DNA of 64,000 nucleotides from Notospermus geniculatus (lineage: Eukaryota > Nemertea > Pilidiophora > Heteronemertea > Lineidae). A program made the position numbers and the translations under genes. The stretch covers positions 62,001 through 126,000 of the forward strand of contig NMRB01000726.1 in NCBI GenBank assembly GCA_002633025.1, given 5' to 3'. The notes under the pieces are model-generated. The model searched no databases. It saw only the letters and a list, made by a program, of their open reading frames with translations, and had not been told where the DNA came from. Of this stretch, positions 1-11,819 are shown one piece after another (the first letter of the stretch is position 1; every line of letters starts with the position of its first letter).

Positions 1-43
1 TCTTAATCTAATTATAACAATAAACTTCTATTTCCTGTACATT

Positions 44-57
44 GTTGCCATGGCGAC
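44..57. promoter_or_regulatory. RFX X-box-like palindrome
   Basis: GTTGCCATGGCGAC is one base from the perfect palindromic X-box GTTGCCATGGCAAC bound by RFX-family factors. The same word recurs in the duplicate at 11863-11876. It lies in the intron downstream of the ZFHX exon. Function is inferred from motif identity only. Confidence 0.35.
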
Positions 58-1204
58 CATTTTGATTACAAATATAATTCCACGAGATCAGATTAAGATT
101 TAATTCTTTTACATGTTTTATGGCAATCGGATCAACCTGGAATTACATTATTTGAGCAGACACAAAAGTCTTCATAATTCATCAGTGCGTTGACAAGATC
201 TAGATGGCGAATGTCTGCCTCGGTTTTGCCAATTAACCCCACCCAACTACTGACGAAGATTCGGTGAAACTGTCAAGCATTCGCCGTGACCAGAGATGGT
301 CATGAGCCACCCCTACGAATGCACTGATCATTCGCTCTTTACAATAGCATGCATTCATAAGTGCATTCCGTAAGTTACTAAAGATGCATGTGATGCATGT
401 GCATGTCTCAAAAGGCAAAAAATCTGCCCAGTTTTTTTAAACTATTTCATTAGGGTACAAAGTTCAGAAATGTCAAATGTGCCTTTCTACCCACTATCAC
501 TCAAAAACGAGTTACAACTTTTAAAAGTGAGGTAATGGAAAGGGGATAGCACAAATTCCATCCATTTGGCTACACATGCCCAGGTTAAGACAAACAAATG
601 AATGACCATATCACAACAAGAGAAATCTCGTCTAAGAAAACTCATTACACTACGTTCATATCATAAATCATATCACAAGGCACCAGGGCCTCGTGAGGGA
701 AAAAACTCCCCAAACGTTGCGTTTTCTAATCAAGGCGATATGGTCATTAATTAATCTTTAGATGAATTCTGGCGATTTGCTTTTTGTCTTGTTGGCATGC
801 ACCACGGCACACTGATAGCCAAACCTAATGAAACGTCCATTTTTCATCTATACCACAATGAGTAATGCCCAGACTGGTCAAGATTTGGCCAAAAAAACAC
901 GCTTTGTTCGTTTCTATTCATGGGCTACCATAATCAACATCGACCACTAGGGAATATGCGTCAAGACTTATCCGAAGGCATAGGCATCGTGTGATTTATT
1001 TCAACATAAAATTGTGATCACCGTCTGAGTTATCAAATAGTCTATCTAACAAGAGAGAAAATGTCACAATTTTGCAAACTAGTAGTGGACAATAATTTTG
1101 TAGATATATAGCAGGTATCTGACTGTCACTGGGAATGTTGTCAAGGGTTAGCATACATTCCAAAGAGCTCTTGGATGGAGGCAAGTTTAAGGTAGACCTA
1201 TACA

Positions 1205-1444
1205 CAATTCTCAAATTGACGTAAAGGAGAAAGATCTGCGCACTTCCACCGAAATCGCAACCACAACCTCAGTCTGAAACTGAATGATGTGGCGAGAGAA
1301 TCCCACGACAGTGACTTCGACAACGTTGCATCAGAGTCGACCATTGCTGAATCATGGATTGCGTCACGTCAGCTGGTTTCAGATCGAGGTTGTGGTTGCA
1401 ATTTCGGGGAAATGCACAGATCTGCAAATTTGAGAATTGTCTAT
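1205..1444. mobile_element. MITE, family 'ATAGAC-a', copy 1
   Basis: A ~240-bp foldback element: the left arm (CAATTCTCAAATTGACG, then AGATCTGCGCACTTCC) is the reverse complement of the right arm, which ends GAGAATTGTCTAT. Two other copies exist: its duplicate at 13224-13466 and an independent insertion at 23555-23800. No transposase is encoded. The superfamily cannot be assigned from the ends alone. Confidence 0.8.
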
Positions 1445-2355
1445 TGCCCAGTGTGATAAAGATTCAAGTGCTGTTGACTTGACAACTTCTGAAACCCGCG
1501 ATTTCAGAGTGTAGATTTACACATCAATGACAAAGTATGATAAAGGGCTTATTTCAAGGAGTAAACTACAACAACCCTGAAATTAGCATGCTTCAACCCC
1601 TCTAGAATTCACCTCTCACCTGACCAACATGGCTACCCTTCTGATGTTTTGGCCCCCTTACTTTTCATTTCCAAATCTACATTCAGTTAACTCGCACCGC
1701 AGCACTCACACGAGATGAAAAATGTGAAAAAAATTCTAAAACCTCGGCCAGATTTTGAACTCATGGCAACAAAGTGTCAGCCTGGAGTGAAACCGCTGTG
1801 CCCTGCAGTCCATTTGTATGCACATGTTAACCAGGGAGTAACGTAATGTCATTACGTGTCATCAAGATGATGGATTGTCAGGCAACTATGCAAATGGATT
1901 CAAACGAATACATACTAATGAAATTCGCAAGTCTTATGTCCATTGGTTTTTTTGCATATTTGTTCAAGGTTTAGTATCTTTTTCTGATTGATTCGTTTTG
2001 TTTTGGGATGAAATATCATGAACATGTCCAAGCACTTTTCCCATGTTATTGATGAAGATGTCGTAAAATTTACTGGCAACAATAATCTTGCCAGTGAGAT
2101 CATTCGAGGAAACCTCCAGGGAAACCAAGATGGCAACTCAGGATCTCTGCCAGAAATTTTTTTGAGGGTACTAATGTTTTCAAAATCAACAAAAACCCTA
2201 TGAAAGTGAAGAAAATGGCCCTTTTCTGTTCATTTGAGGGTACCGGTACTAATATAGTACCCTTAGTACCCTCTCGCGGAAACACTTCAACTGGATGCTG
2301 AAACAATGAAAAGACGGCAGTAATGTGGTTTACTGAATCTTAAATTGTAACTTAC

Positions 2356-3743
2356 CTCCGTCATCAAAATCGATGTTCTCGGCTTCGTCATATTCCTTTA
2401 CGGTGAAGATATTCAACTGGTTCCTCTCGGGCGATTTTCCCGCCTCGTGTTGCTGAATCTGTCGTATGCTTTCGTTACGCATGTGCTTCATCGTACGTAC
2501 ATGTTGAATCAGATTCAACCTTGCTTTTGTCGAATAGTTGCACAGTGAGCAATGGAAATACTTCTGTTCCGATTTGATACTGTTTTCGCTGTTCTGTAGG
2601 TGTTGGAAAAGCTGGGAGCTCGGCTCGTGACGCGGGTTTGCCGCATGCATCTGTAACTTATGTATACTATTTGTATAGTAATCACACGCATTACACTTGA
2701 CTTGAATCGGGTTACTCATATTCATATACTTCAATCGCCACTCGTTGCTACTACCGCCCTCTTTTATGTGATTCACAAGTTGCAATCGCTGTAAATGTTT
2801 ATCAGTTTTGCAGTGGAGTTGAAAATTAGCCTTCAGGTTGGTTTTGTACGAGCAAAGTTGGCACATGTAGTTTCCACTCGTCACTATGACATTATCATCT
2901 GGTTTGCTTTTCGTGCGGTCTATCTGCATGTGTTGATGCAAGGTCTCTAAAGAATCCGTAGAAAATACATTGCATACAGAACATTGGAATATTTTTTGTG
3001 GTTCACTTTCAGTTCCATTCGTGGAAAGGCTTGAGCGTGATCAATCCCCTTGGTCAGGTCAACTGGTGTGTTAGAATCAAGTGCGCCGGGCACCTGGGTC
3101 ATGAACATTGACTGATCGTACGGGAAAGGTGGTAGCCCGGCGGGTGTAAGGGATGACGGTAGGCCCATCATTCCCGCATCCTGTCCCCCGAACAGCGCCA
3201 TCTGCATCTGCATGTCACGTTGCATGTGCTTGACGTTCTGTTGCAGCACCATCATATTATGTGTATGTTTCTCACTCGTCATGTGGATACGCAAATTGCG
3301 GGCAACATTTGTTTCATAATTGCATACGTCACATCGCCAGGTTGGTTTCGGTTTCAGATGCTTCTTTGCAGCTGCGTTCGGATCTTGTGCTGGCGGCGGC
3401 GGTGGCTGATGCTGTTGTGCCGGCATCTTGATTTCCGTGCTCCCGTTCTGGAGTTCCTGGATATTATTGATATGCTTATCTGACTGCATATGAATGCTGA
3501 GGTTTCCTTTCGTCGTGGTCGAATAGTTACACACATCACAACGGTACGGTTTGTATCCACAGGTGTACGTTTCGCCACGCGCGAGACGAGGATGCGGTTG
3601 ATGGGTAATACAGTAAATACATTGCGTATCACTATCGGGATGTTTCTCCTTCATGTGTATTTCAAGCGTTTCTTGATATTTGTAATGCCAGTTGCATTTC
3701 GGACATTTCAGAGTCTTACACGAATTCCGCGAGTGCATCATAG
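2356..3743 (-). pseudogene. Partial ZFHX zinc-finger exon, copy A (frameshifted)
   Basis: This is a duplicate of the 3' part of the ZFHX exon. It corresponds to residues ~563-1024 of the protein at 14363-17435 and contains fingers 3 to 9. It is 1388 bp against 1386 bp in the intact exon. The extra two bases are an 'aa' near 3025 (gtggaaaggc instead of gtggaggc), which breaks the frame at about residue 801, after the CtBP-like PVDLTK motif. Its splice donor (GTAAGT on the minus strand, 2350-2355) is intact. The 5' side stops abruptly at 3743 and is fused to copy B with one extra base. Most base differences from the intact exon are synonymous; Ala-to-Ser at residue 937 is the clear replacement. 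That is the pattern of an allele or a very young paralogue rather than an old pseudogene, and the 2-base insertion could be a sequencing error. It lacks the start codon and residues 1-562, so it cannot make the full protein alone. Confidence 0.85.
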
Positions 3744-3744
3744 A

Positions 3745-4875
3745 CACAGTGAGCAATGGAAATACTTCTGTTCCGATTTGATACTGTTTTCGCTGTTCTG
3801 TAGGTGTTGGAAAAGCTGGGCGCTCGGCTCGTGACGAGGGTTCGCTGCATGCATCTGTAACTTATGTATACTATTTGTATAGTAATCACACGCATTACAC
3901 TTGACTTGAATCGGGTTACTCATATTCATATACTTCAATCGCCACTCATTGCTACTACCGCCCTCTTTTATGTGATTCACAAGTTGCAATCGCTGTAAAT
4001 GTTTATCAGTTTTGCAGTGGAGTTGAAAATTTGCCTTCAGGTTGGTTTTGTAGGAACAAAGTTGGCACATATAGTTTCCACTCGTCACTATGACATTATC
4101 ATCTGGTTTGCTTTTCGTGCGGTCTATCTGCATGTGCTGATGCAAGGTCTCTAAAGAATCCGTAGAAAATACATTGCATACAGAACATTGGAATATTTTT
4201 TGTGGTTCACTTTCAGTTCCATTCGTGGAGGCTTGAGCGTGATCAATCCCCTTGGTCAGGTCAACTGGTGTGTTAGAATCAAGTGCGCCGGGCACCTGGG
4301 TCATGAACATTGACTGATCGTACGGGAAAGGCGGTAGCCCAGCGGGTGTGAGGGATGACGGTAGGCCCATCATTCCCGCATCCTGTCCCCCGAACAGCGC
4401 CATCTGCATCTGCATGTCACGTTGCATGTGCTTGACATTCTGTTGCAGCACCATCATATTATGTGTATGTTTCTCACTCGTCATGTGGATACGCAAATTA
4501 CGGGCAACATTTGTTTCATAATTGCATACGTCACATCGCCAGGTTGGTTTCGGTTTCAGATGCTTCTTTGCAGCGGCGTTAGGATCCTGTGCTGGTGGCG
4601 GCGGTGGCTGATGCTGTTGTGCCGGCATCTTGATTTCCGTGCTCCCGTTCTGGAGTTCCTGGATATTATTGATATGCTTATCTGACTGCATATGAATGCT
4701 GAGGTTTCCTTTCGTCGTGGTCGAATAGTTACACACATCACAACGGTATGGTTTGTATCCACAGGTGTACGTTTCGCCACGTGCGAGACGAGGATGCGGT
4801 TGATGGGTAATACAGTAAATACATTGCGTATCACTATCGGGATGTTTCTCCTTCATATGTATTTCAAGCGTTTCT
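3745..4875 (-). pseudogene. Partial ZFHX zinc-finger exon, copy B (5' and 3' truncated, open frame)
   Basis: A second partial duplicate, corresponding to 14548-15678 of the intact exon. It is exactly 1131 bp in both places with no indel, so the frame stays open across residues ~587-963. It includes fingers 4 to 8, half of finger 9, the proline run and PVDLTK. It ends inside finger 9 right after the two cysteines and is fused directly to copy A. On its other side it ends at a short 'tttct' shared with the source, followed by unrelated sequence. Synonymous changes distinguish it from both copy A and the intact exon, for example in the proline run near 4590-4605. No start codon, splice acceptor or donor of its own is evident, so it is called a gene fragment. 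Confidence 0.85.
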
Positions 4876-6075
4876 ATTTCCAGAGACTTAGATTACTGCA
4901 AGGTAATAATGCTAAGGAGTTGAAAATGTATTGAAAGGGTGTCGCCCAAAAAAATGCCCCTTCCTGGTAAAAATAAGTGTTATTGGCACTTTTAAAACTT
5001 TGGCGACATTTGCAGCTTTAGTTTTTATGTGTATCATTGATCCCTGTTCCAACAGAGCAATCTTTTCTTAAAGGAGGATGGTATTGCCACTTTTTCTCGA
5101 CAGTCAGTGCCATGCACCGCCACTCTCCAACCCAGGGACTAACTACGTTGTTGGTGAATTGACCCGCTTTACTACGTACATTTTGTAATGCATTTTTGTA
5201 GTTCGTCTTACTGCCGCCAGGTGGCTCCCTCTACGTCGGCAGTCAAATAACGCATTTGAGATCCAATACCTTGCTCCTTTAAAGACAGGCTGAAAAGTCA
5301 TTAAACAATCGGGAGGATACAGAAGAAGCAGATTGTTAATCTGAAGTAATTTCATTTACCGGTAAGTAACATTTTCAGATGAAACCGTGGAAGAATGTTA
5401 CCCAGACTAATGTGCAGCTTACCGAAGCTCTGTTCCAGACTATTTGGACATTGGTCTTCCAAGCCAGCACAAATTTGTCAAGGAGCCCAACTAACACTAA
5501 GACAAAGCTCCTGACAGACAGAAAGCATGTACGTTAGCCTCGCTGTTCAAACCCCAACCGTTGTTGTATTAGTGATAATTAGCAGATGACCTTTCATCAG
5601 CCTCATCTCATCATGAGTTGTCATCACGGCTAAGCTGAACCATCGGGATGAAGCCATAAAACTGATGGTCATTTGAAACGCAAGGTGACTCAGGTTTGCT
5701 AATAAGTATGTAAACAGAAATAATACTGTTTAATTGCATTTTGCAGTGTTTCATTATGATGTATATACATGTACTTCCAGGTTTAATATGAGTTCACCAG
5801 CTGGAATCGAGGGATTCATGACTTGGTCGTGACATGCCTGTGGAGTGCTCTCGAAGGATTCCATCAGTACCACCTGGTAAAGCTGATAAAACAAGCCATA
5901 GTATAGCCATGTATAACGTATGACCATATTGAGCCCTTGATTTTGAGTGGACCAGGCACAAAGATAAAACCAAGCATACCCTTACCAAAGAGAGGCATAT
6001 GCATCTCCAAGGGGTACTACATAAAACGTGCATCAAACATCCCCCAATCATGCATCTTTCCTGAGATATACATTG
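4876..6075. other. Non-coding, no feature recognised
   Basis: Sequence unrelated to the ZFHX exon begins abruptly after copy B. Only short random-looking open frames are present. No repeat family or RNA gene was recognised. Confidence 0.5.
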
Positions 6076-6256
6076 CTTCTGGCATGATGGGTGGAAAAAG
6101 ATTGGCAGTAATATTGCTCATTTTGGTCCTCATATTGTGCAATAATATTGAACATGTATGGGCGGCTTTCCATACACATTCAATAATATTGCACAATATG
6201 AGGACCAAAATGGACAATATTATTGCCAATCTTTCTTCCACTCATCATGCCAGAAG
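6076..6256. repeat. Long inverted repeat (hairpin, ~86-bp arms, 8-base loop)
   Basis: The left arm 6076-6161 and right arm 6170-6256 are reverse complements at roughly 90% identity, separated by 'gcggcttt'. A further partial repeat of the arm core (cccatattgtgcaataa) follows at about 6275-6297. Transcribed from either strand this would form a long hairpin. It may be a MITE, but clear terminal target duplications were not found. Confidence 0.85.
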
Positions 6257-7440
6257 CACATTCCCCTATTTTGGGCCCCATATTGTGCAATAACATTGAT
6301 TGTTTAAAACAGACTGTTTCTTTTTCATCTGCATGAGATAAGTGCACCATCCATGGGTCAAATACAGCCAATGAACAACTAGCTGAGCATACCATCAGCA
6401 GATAACTTGGCCAGTGTCTGCTCACCTCTGCATAGCCTTTTACTAATTACTCCTTAATGGGCGCATAATTGTGTCTCATCTTTTTGTTTCAGTCCTTCCT
6501 TGGGGGGTCCTAGCTCACATAGCAAAAATAGATCAACAATGCAATGACACTAGCCGAATGAGTTATTGTCGATATTTAACCCACAGCCTTAATCCCTACA
6601 TAATTGGCAGTTTGATTGGGGCCAATTAATGGTTGCTGGGAGATAGTCCCTCAATCTATTTCATCCTGTCAACCCATGCCGACCCAAAGCGTACAGTCAA
6701 CAGTCATACAAGATGGTCCAATATGTTTGTGTCATTTTGACTTAAAGTACATCAAATATAGTAACAATTTTAGGAAACAGTAGACTACAGCACCACCAAT
6801 ACCAAGATAATATCATTGCTAAAACACACAAGACCACAGAGAGCGTCCCCAGTCATTTTGAAAATGGACAAGCGCTATGCTCTTAAGTGGATAAGGTCAT
6901 CTAATAGAGACATACATAACGACTGATGGATGACGTTAACATTGTCCAGCTGCAGCCGTTTCCCTCTAAAGAGTTCCTGTTTATTATCACTAATTGTTTA
7001 AATCGGTTACCATGGTGACACGGCAACTGGGAATCGGCCCTACAGTCTGTAAGTTTTGTCATCCAGCACTTTGCCACCTGCGCTTGCCGGGAAAGTACCG
7101 TTTAAGGAAATGGGCGCCGAGTGACTTAAGAGTGCTAATTCATTGAAGGACTAATTGCACACTGCTTCGAGTGCCAATCAATCAAGTAAAGGGACTGAAG
7201 GTCCAATACGTCTCAGACGTTAATCAAATAGCTATTATGAAAGGGTCAAATTAAAGTGTCTTTTAAAAGCATTGGTATTGGGGCCAATGATTATAGTGAC
7301 GCAAGTCATCACAAGTGAAGGGTGGCCAAGGCTAAAAAGTGGCCAGAACGAAGATTGTTCGATGTAGAGGCCTGTTAATCTAGTGAAACCACGAATAGTA
7401 ATGAAGCAGCAGAAAACTGCTGTAAAGTTGGGTGTACCTC
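6257..7440. other. Non-coding, no gene recognised
   Basis: There is no open frame of note and no repeat family was recognised. The stretch contains the X-box-like motif at 7006-7019 and leads into the TAATTA repeat. It would be an intron of the ZFHX gene if the exon order is as inferred. Confidence 0.4.
7006..7019. promoter_or_regulatory. RFX X-box-like palindrome
   Basis: GTTACCATGGTGAC has the two half sites GTTACC and GGTGAC spaced by AT, the layout of an RFX X-box. It sits in non-coding DNA outside the recognised repeats. The match is by motif only. Confidence 0.3.
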
Positions 7441-7673
7441 AAGTCTAGAGGAGGTAATTAATCAAGCAGACTTAGGTAATTATGGCAATTAATGAAGCAG
7501 ACTTAGGTGTAGGAGTGATGTAGAGTGGCCAAGGTAGGGTGTAGCTTAAGTCTATAGGAGGTAATTAATGAAGCAGACTTAGAAGTAGAGTGCCCAAGGT
7601 AATTAATCAAGATAACTGTCGTAAAGTAGGATGTAGGTTAAGTCTAGAGGAGGTAATTAATCAAGTAGACTTA
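7441..7673. repeat. Three ~35-bp repeats with TAATTAAT core
   Basis: Near-identical 35-bp units occur at 7441-7475, 7548-7582 and 7640-7673. Each starts AAGTCTA-AGGAGGTAATTA and ends AGACTTAG, so each has inverted hexamer ends (AAGTCT/AGACTT) around a TAATTA core. Half units with the same core lie at 7484-7507 and 7598-7611. TAATTA is the core recognised by many homeodomains. Spacing is ~100 bp, so this is a dispersed array rather than a simple minisatellite. Confidence 0.75.
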
Positions 7674-10244
7674 GATGTACATGTAGATTGACCTTGGCAG
7701 GAGATGACATAATTCTTAACCATAGCAATTAAGGCCTGGGTTTTAGAGTCTCAAGCGATGTTTATGATGACAATGAATTTTTTATATCAGTCAGTACCCC
7801 CTGGGCATAATGAATCTTCTCCCACTGTGCAAAAAATCTTGTGCAAAGTCGTTGCACTTTTGACGCTTACTAAATTCAAGAGGATTTTTGTTTAAATATA
7901 GGCCTGACCAACCCGACTCTTGTAGTTACTAAACCGCCAGACCAAACCAAATTAAAATTGCATAAGAAGAGGAAAAATTTAGGCAAAGTTTTTCTTAGCC
8001 CCTAATATTATCATCCCGCCAAATGAACCCCATTAACTTTTCGCTCAAACCAAAGGAACACAATTACGTAACTTTATAACAAAAGAGAGACAACTTTCCT
8101 GCAAGAACATGCATTGTCTTCCAGAAATAAGTTAGAAGAACGGACCAATAAAGTTCACCTTTATTAAAACGTCTACACCAACATGGGCCCTTTTGTCTGA
8201 AACAAAGTACAGTCATTACAGGCCGCGATTTTAAACCACACTGCCATTGCGTAATTTTCGTAACCCCTTGCCTGACCCCTGCGTTACCTGTGGATGAACA
8301 ATGCCCATATTTGACACATTACGTGGCCATTGTCATTGTCTCGGAAGACCCTTTGGGGAAAAATTTACCTTTAGTTTTAACATTCCCACACTTTAAGCTG
8401 ACCCTTCACCCAGAGTGTCATCTAAAACTGAACCAGGGGGCTCCTTAAGCTAATTTGCATTAACTACAATGAATTTTTCGCTGCAAATAGCCCAGCCTAT
8501 TAATGGGAAGTTGGTTCATTCCCAAACTCATTCGCATAAACACTGGTTGCATCACGGGGCTTTTAACACGTTTTCAAATTCATTGGACCTTTCAAATCAG
8601 ACTTGACCATATAAAGAATGGTCTAAATTTTGATCAAAAGGGCAATTGTCCAGTTTGTTAATTACCCATCCTTATAATGACCCATTATTACCCAAACCTC
8701 TGGCCAGCTGCTCAAAGATTAAGGGGTCAAAATATCATGAGAACTAGCCTCTTAGGTTCCTTTTTTAATGACGCGATCAGGAAATCCGAAAAGCACAACA
8801 GTGGATGAAACAACTTCATCTCAAATCATGCTAGAATGAACATCGGCCAGGTGTCACATTTCGGCCATGGGAACTACAACTATTGGAATTCTGTTAGGTA
8901 CAGGCCAAAGGTGCACATGGATCAGACTACCATCGTTTCTAGAGATTCTCCTGACCACTTCAGATTCTGAAGTGAAGGTAAGCCCTACGGTAGACAAACC
9001 CCCAAGTCTATTTACCCCTAATGTGCCACTAGGTGGCAGTAAATGTATTAAATAGTACAGAGTTTAGTGTGAAACGATGGGACAATTTGAACCTCTGAGA
9101 ACCAACAGTAAAACGCATTACTATGTCTTCAGTACAGAAATACGTGACTCAGAAGCAGATCGGCACCATCCGACGTGCTTTGCCATCAACGGATTTCCAA
9201 ACACTAGTATGCAGCACAATGACTCTCACAATCACACAAACCAACCCCAACCTGACTGAAATGCACACAACTAAACGGTGAACCGGTTGAGGATCGCGAA
9301 ATCCAATACGTCCGTTCTTATTGGCATGAACATACATATCTTGGCTAAGTAACCAAGCCCTCAGACTGTCATTTCGCGCAGTCTTGTTCGAGGAGTTATA
9401 TTTTTCCGATAGCTCTGCCACAAATAAGTGTCAGCCTTGTGCAACCCCATACACGGGAACTAAATCACCGGGTCTTTTCTCTTTATCTGCGGCCATCATA
9501 TAAATGCTACTTTAGCGTCATTTACGGAGCTTGCTATCGATTCGTATTCGGTCTGAGACGGTAGACATGATCCGCCGGCCTGGGAGGTCAGAGCTCCCGC
9601 CATGCTGCGTGGCTTCTCGCCTCGATGGATGTAACTGTCAAACATTCTTAGCTCCATAATATATTAAATAAAATCGGAGCAAATGCGCGAACTTAAAGAC
9701 AGGCAATCACTGATGATTAATGTTTTAATAAACGCTCCGTGTCGCGGAGGGTAAGATCGTCACAGGCGATGACATCTCACCCATACTCTGCCCTGTATAT
9801 TTGTTTGAGGTCTAATTGGCTTGACGTCTGTATGACATCGGCCGCCAAGGCAGCAAACTAATCAATATGTTTAATTAAAACCACTCATAAAGGATCACGA
9901 CAAGGAGGTGTATGAAACCCAATAATCTGCCAAGCAATATCTTAACCCTGAATATTGATTTATAACCAAGTACAGAGTTTTTCTAAGTGAATGCAATCTT
10001 TTTGGTCAATAACCTCATCACAGGGTCGGCAGATGAAGAGGCATCAATTTTTTTTTAAATTCTTAGGTCAACTTCCTCATTGGCTACATGACTTGAAAGA
10101 CCGGCAAGTGTATGACAACAGCTTCCTCCTCGTGTGCACCAATACCATGGTTTGCCACTTGAAGAGGGCTGAAATATTCTGGAGAGCTGCATGAGACTGA
10201 GAGCCAAATTTGGCATTGCAGCTCTGTGGACAACATTGGGCAAA
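7674..10244. other. Non-coding, no gene recognised
   Basis: The open frames are short, unrelated to known families and without codon structure. The stretch has AT-rich unique-looking sequence with an ATTTGCAT octamer near 8453 and a CTCF-like word at 9026-9039. No transposon ends were recognised before 10245. Confidence 0.4.
9026..9039. promoter_or_regulatory. CTCF-like motif
   Basis: CCACTAGGTGGCAG fits the core CTCF consensus CCA(G/C)(T/C)AGRKGGCR at every position. CTCF is present across Bilateria. Occupancy is not shown by the sequence. Confidence 0.4.
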
Positions 10245-10480
10245 TAGACTATCACTCCAAAAGAGTGCGGCAACTGACGGGGCAGCGTCATGACGTCCCG
10301 CACGTCATTTATGAACGCCATGACGCGACTCAAAAAAAATTCCAGTTGTCTCAGCAATCATGATGTCAGGAAACAATTTGATTTTTTTCGTCTCACGTCA
10401 AGACATCATGAAATATGACGTGCGGGACGTCATGACACTGCCCCGTCAGGTGCTGCACTCTTTTGGAGAGATATCGTCTA
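10245..10480. mobile_element. MITE, family 'ATAGAC-b', copy 1
   Basis: A 236-bp foldback element with ends TAGACTATCACTCCAAAAG and its complement CTTTTGGAGAGATATCGTCTA. Inside the ends come GACGGGGCAG and GTCCCGCACGTCAT arms. A second copy lies at 39722-39965 in the opposite orientation. The terminal ATAGAC is shared with the 'ATAGAC-a' family although the interiors differ. Confidence 0.85.
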
Positions 10481-11819
10481 TTCACTGTGCGTACAAGAGA
10501 AACCAGAGTGCCTGGTGAAAACATCAACGGGAGAGCTAGGCCCTCACTGTCACATGCAGAGCGAGTCCTACCGAGGATCGAACCTCCTCTGACAGTGGAG
10601 GTTCTCTTGCCCTCCAGTTTCTTTCGGCTTTCAACTACATCAAATCATGTATATTGCCCACAGAGTCAATCATGGTACTTGACTCTGTTCAATATTTTAA
10701 GAAAAAAAAAATGACACGATGATGGCGTGGTTTACAGCAACTCAACTCTGACACCAAATTTCGTTGAGATCCAGGTTAGATGAAGAAAATAAATTGGACT
10801 AATTAGACATTGAAATTCTGAGCAATTATTTTCTACCAATTAATCTAAGGTCGTCGCCTAATCAGCAGTATGCGGCTAATTGGCCGTGAGGCTCCTTTCA
10901 GCGAGCGTGCAACTTGAATATCAAACAAGGGGAGATGCTGAACCAACACACAGTTGCTCAGTAAACATGAAAATAAATAATACACGTGTGCTGTGAATTC
11001 AAGCCTAATTTTGATATTGATTTGTGAGGTTGTTCCTTTATGTGTTGGCCCATTGAAAGAGTTCCTCGTTTGCCATTTGAAGGATGGTGGAACTGATGCT
11101 GGCAAAAAATGCCGTTAGGCCAGAAAAATTCATGAATGAACGAAGTTCCGCAGGGCTTGTCTTTTAAAAACTGCAGGCGCTCAGTTTTTTGAGCACCTCA
11201 ATTGTTTTAGGCGCTAAGTTCGCTATGGTGATCGCAGCGCCATCTTCAGCACACATGGACGAACTAACATAAATACACGTGTTCATCGTTTTGATATTGA
11301 CATTGGTTCAAACTCAGCGATTAAAATGCCATCTTCAGGCAATACCACTAACTATGAACACTTTTAACATTCATTACCACACTCTCTCTTATACAAATGT
11401 AACATCCGTCGACATTACAGATTTGCAAGGTGCGCAGAATTTCAACTTTTTTAGCGCTAGGTGTACATTTTTGTGCGCCTCGGCGTGATTTTAGGTGGCC
11501 ATGGTGCCTGAGCGCAATTGCGCACCTTAAAAGACAAGCCCTGGTTCTGTTAGCATTTTGTTTTTGTTTGGCTGTACTTGTTTGTAGAACCGGGGATCTC
11601 ATATACCTGGTACACAATATTAATGTATCTTCATGTTGCTCTTTTGTTTCCATCGCCCTCCAGCTGATCCCAAGTCGAACTAACTGCGCTAATTGGTAAC
11701 TTTGCCATTTCAACATTGGACGACCTTGAGAGCTAAGCTTCCCACATCCCCAACTTCTTGCACTCTCGTCTACTAATTAATAAATTAGATTGAATTTTTC
11801 AATCAGTTGGGTTAATTAG
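10481..11819. other. Non-coding, no gene recognised
   Basis: There is no convincing coding sequence. A tRNA B-box-like word (minus strand GGTTCGATCC, near 10574-10583) hints at an old SINE remnant, but no A box was convincing. The unique side of the segmental duplication junction is at 11819/11820. Confidence 0.4.

Larger units (their letters stand above)
1..2355. repeat. Left copy of segmental duplication (intronic part)
   Basis: This stretch aligns base for base, with few substitutions and small indels, to 11820-14362, which is the intron just downstream of the ZFHX exon. The left edge of the window lies inside the copy, so the duplication may extend further left. The main structural difference is a ~215-bp TTAA element present only in the right copy (12342-12560). 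No coding potential of its own was seen. It could be a real segmental duplication or an unmerged haplotype. Confidence 0.93.

Noticed and set aside
10545-10640. SINE with B-box-like GGTTCGATCC on the minus strand
   Set aside because: No A box and no second copy in the window; left as a possible remnant only.
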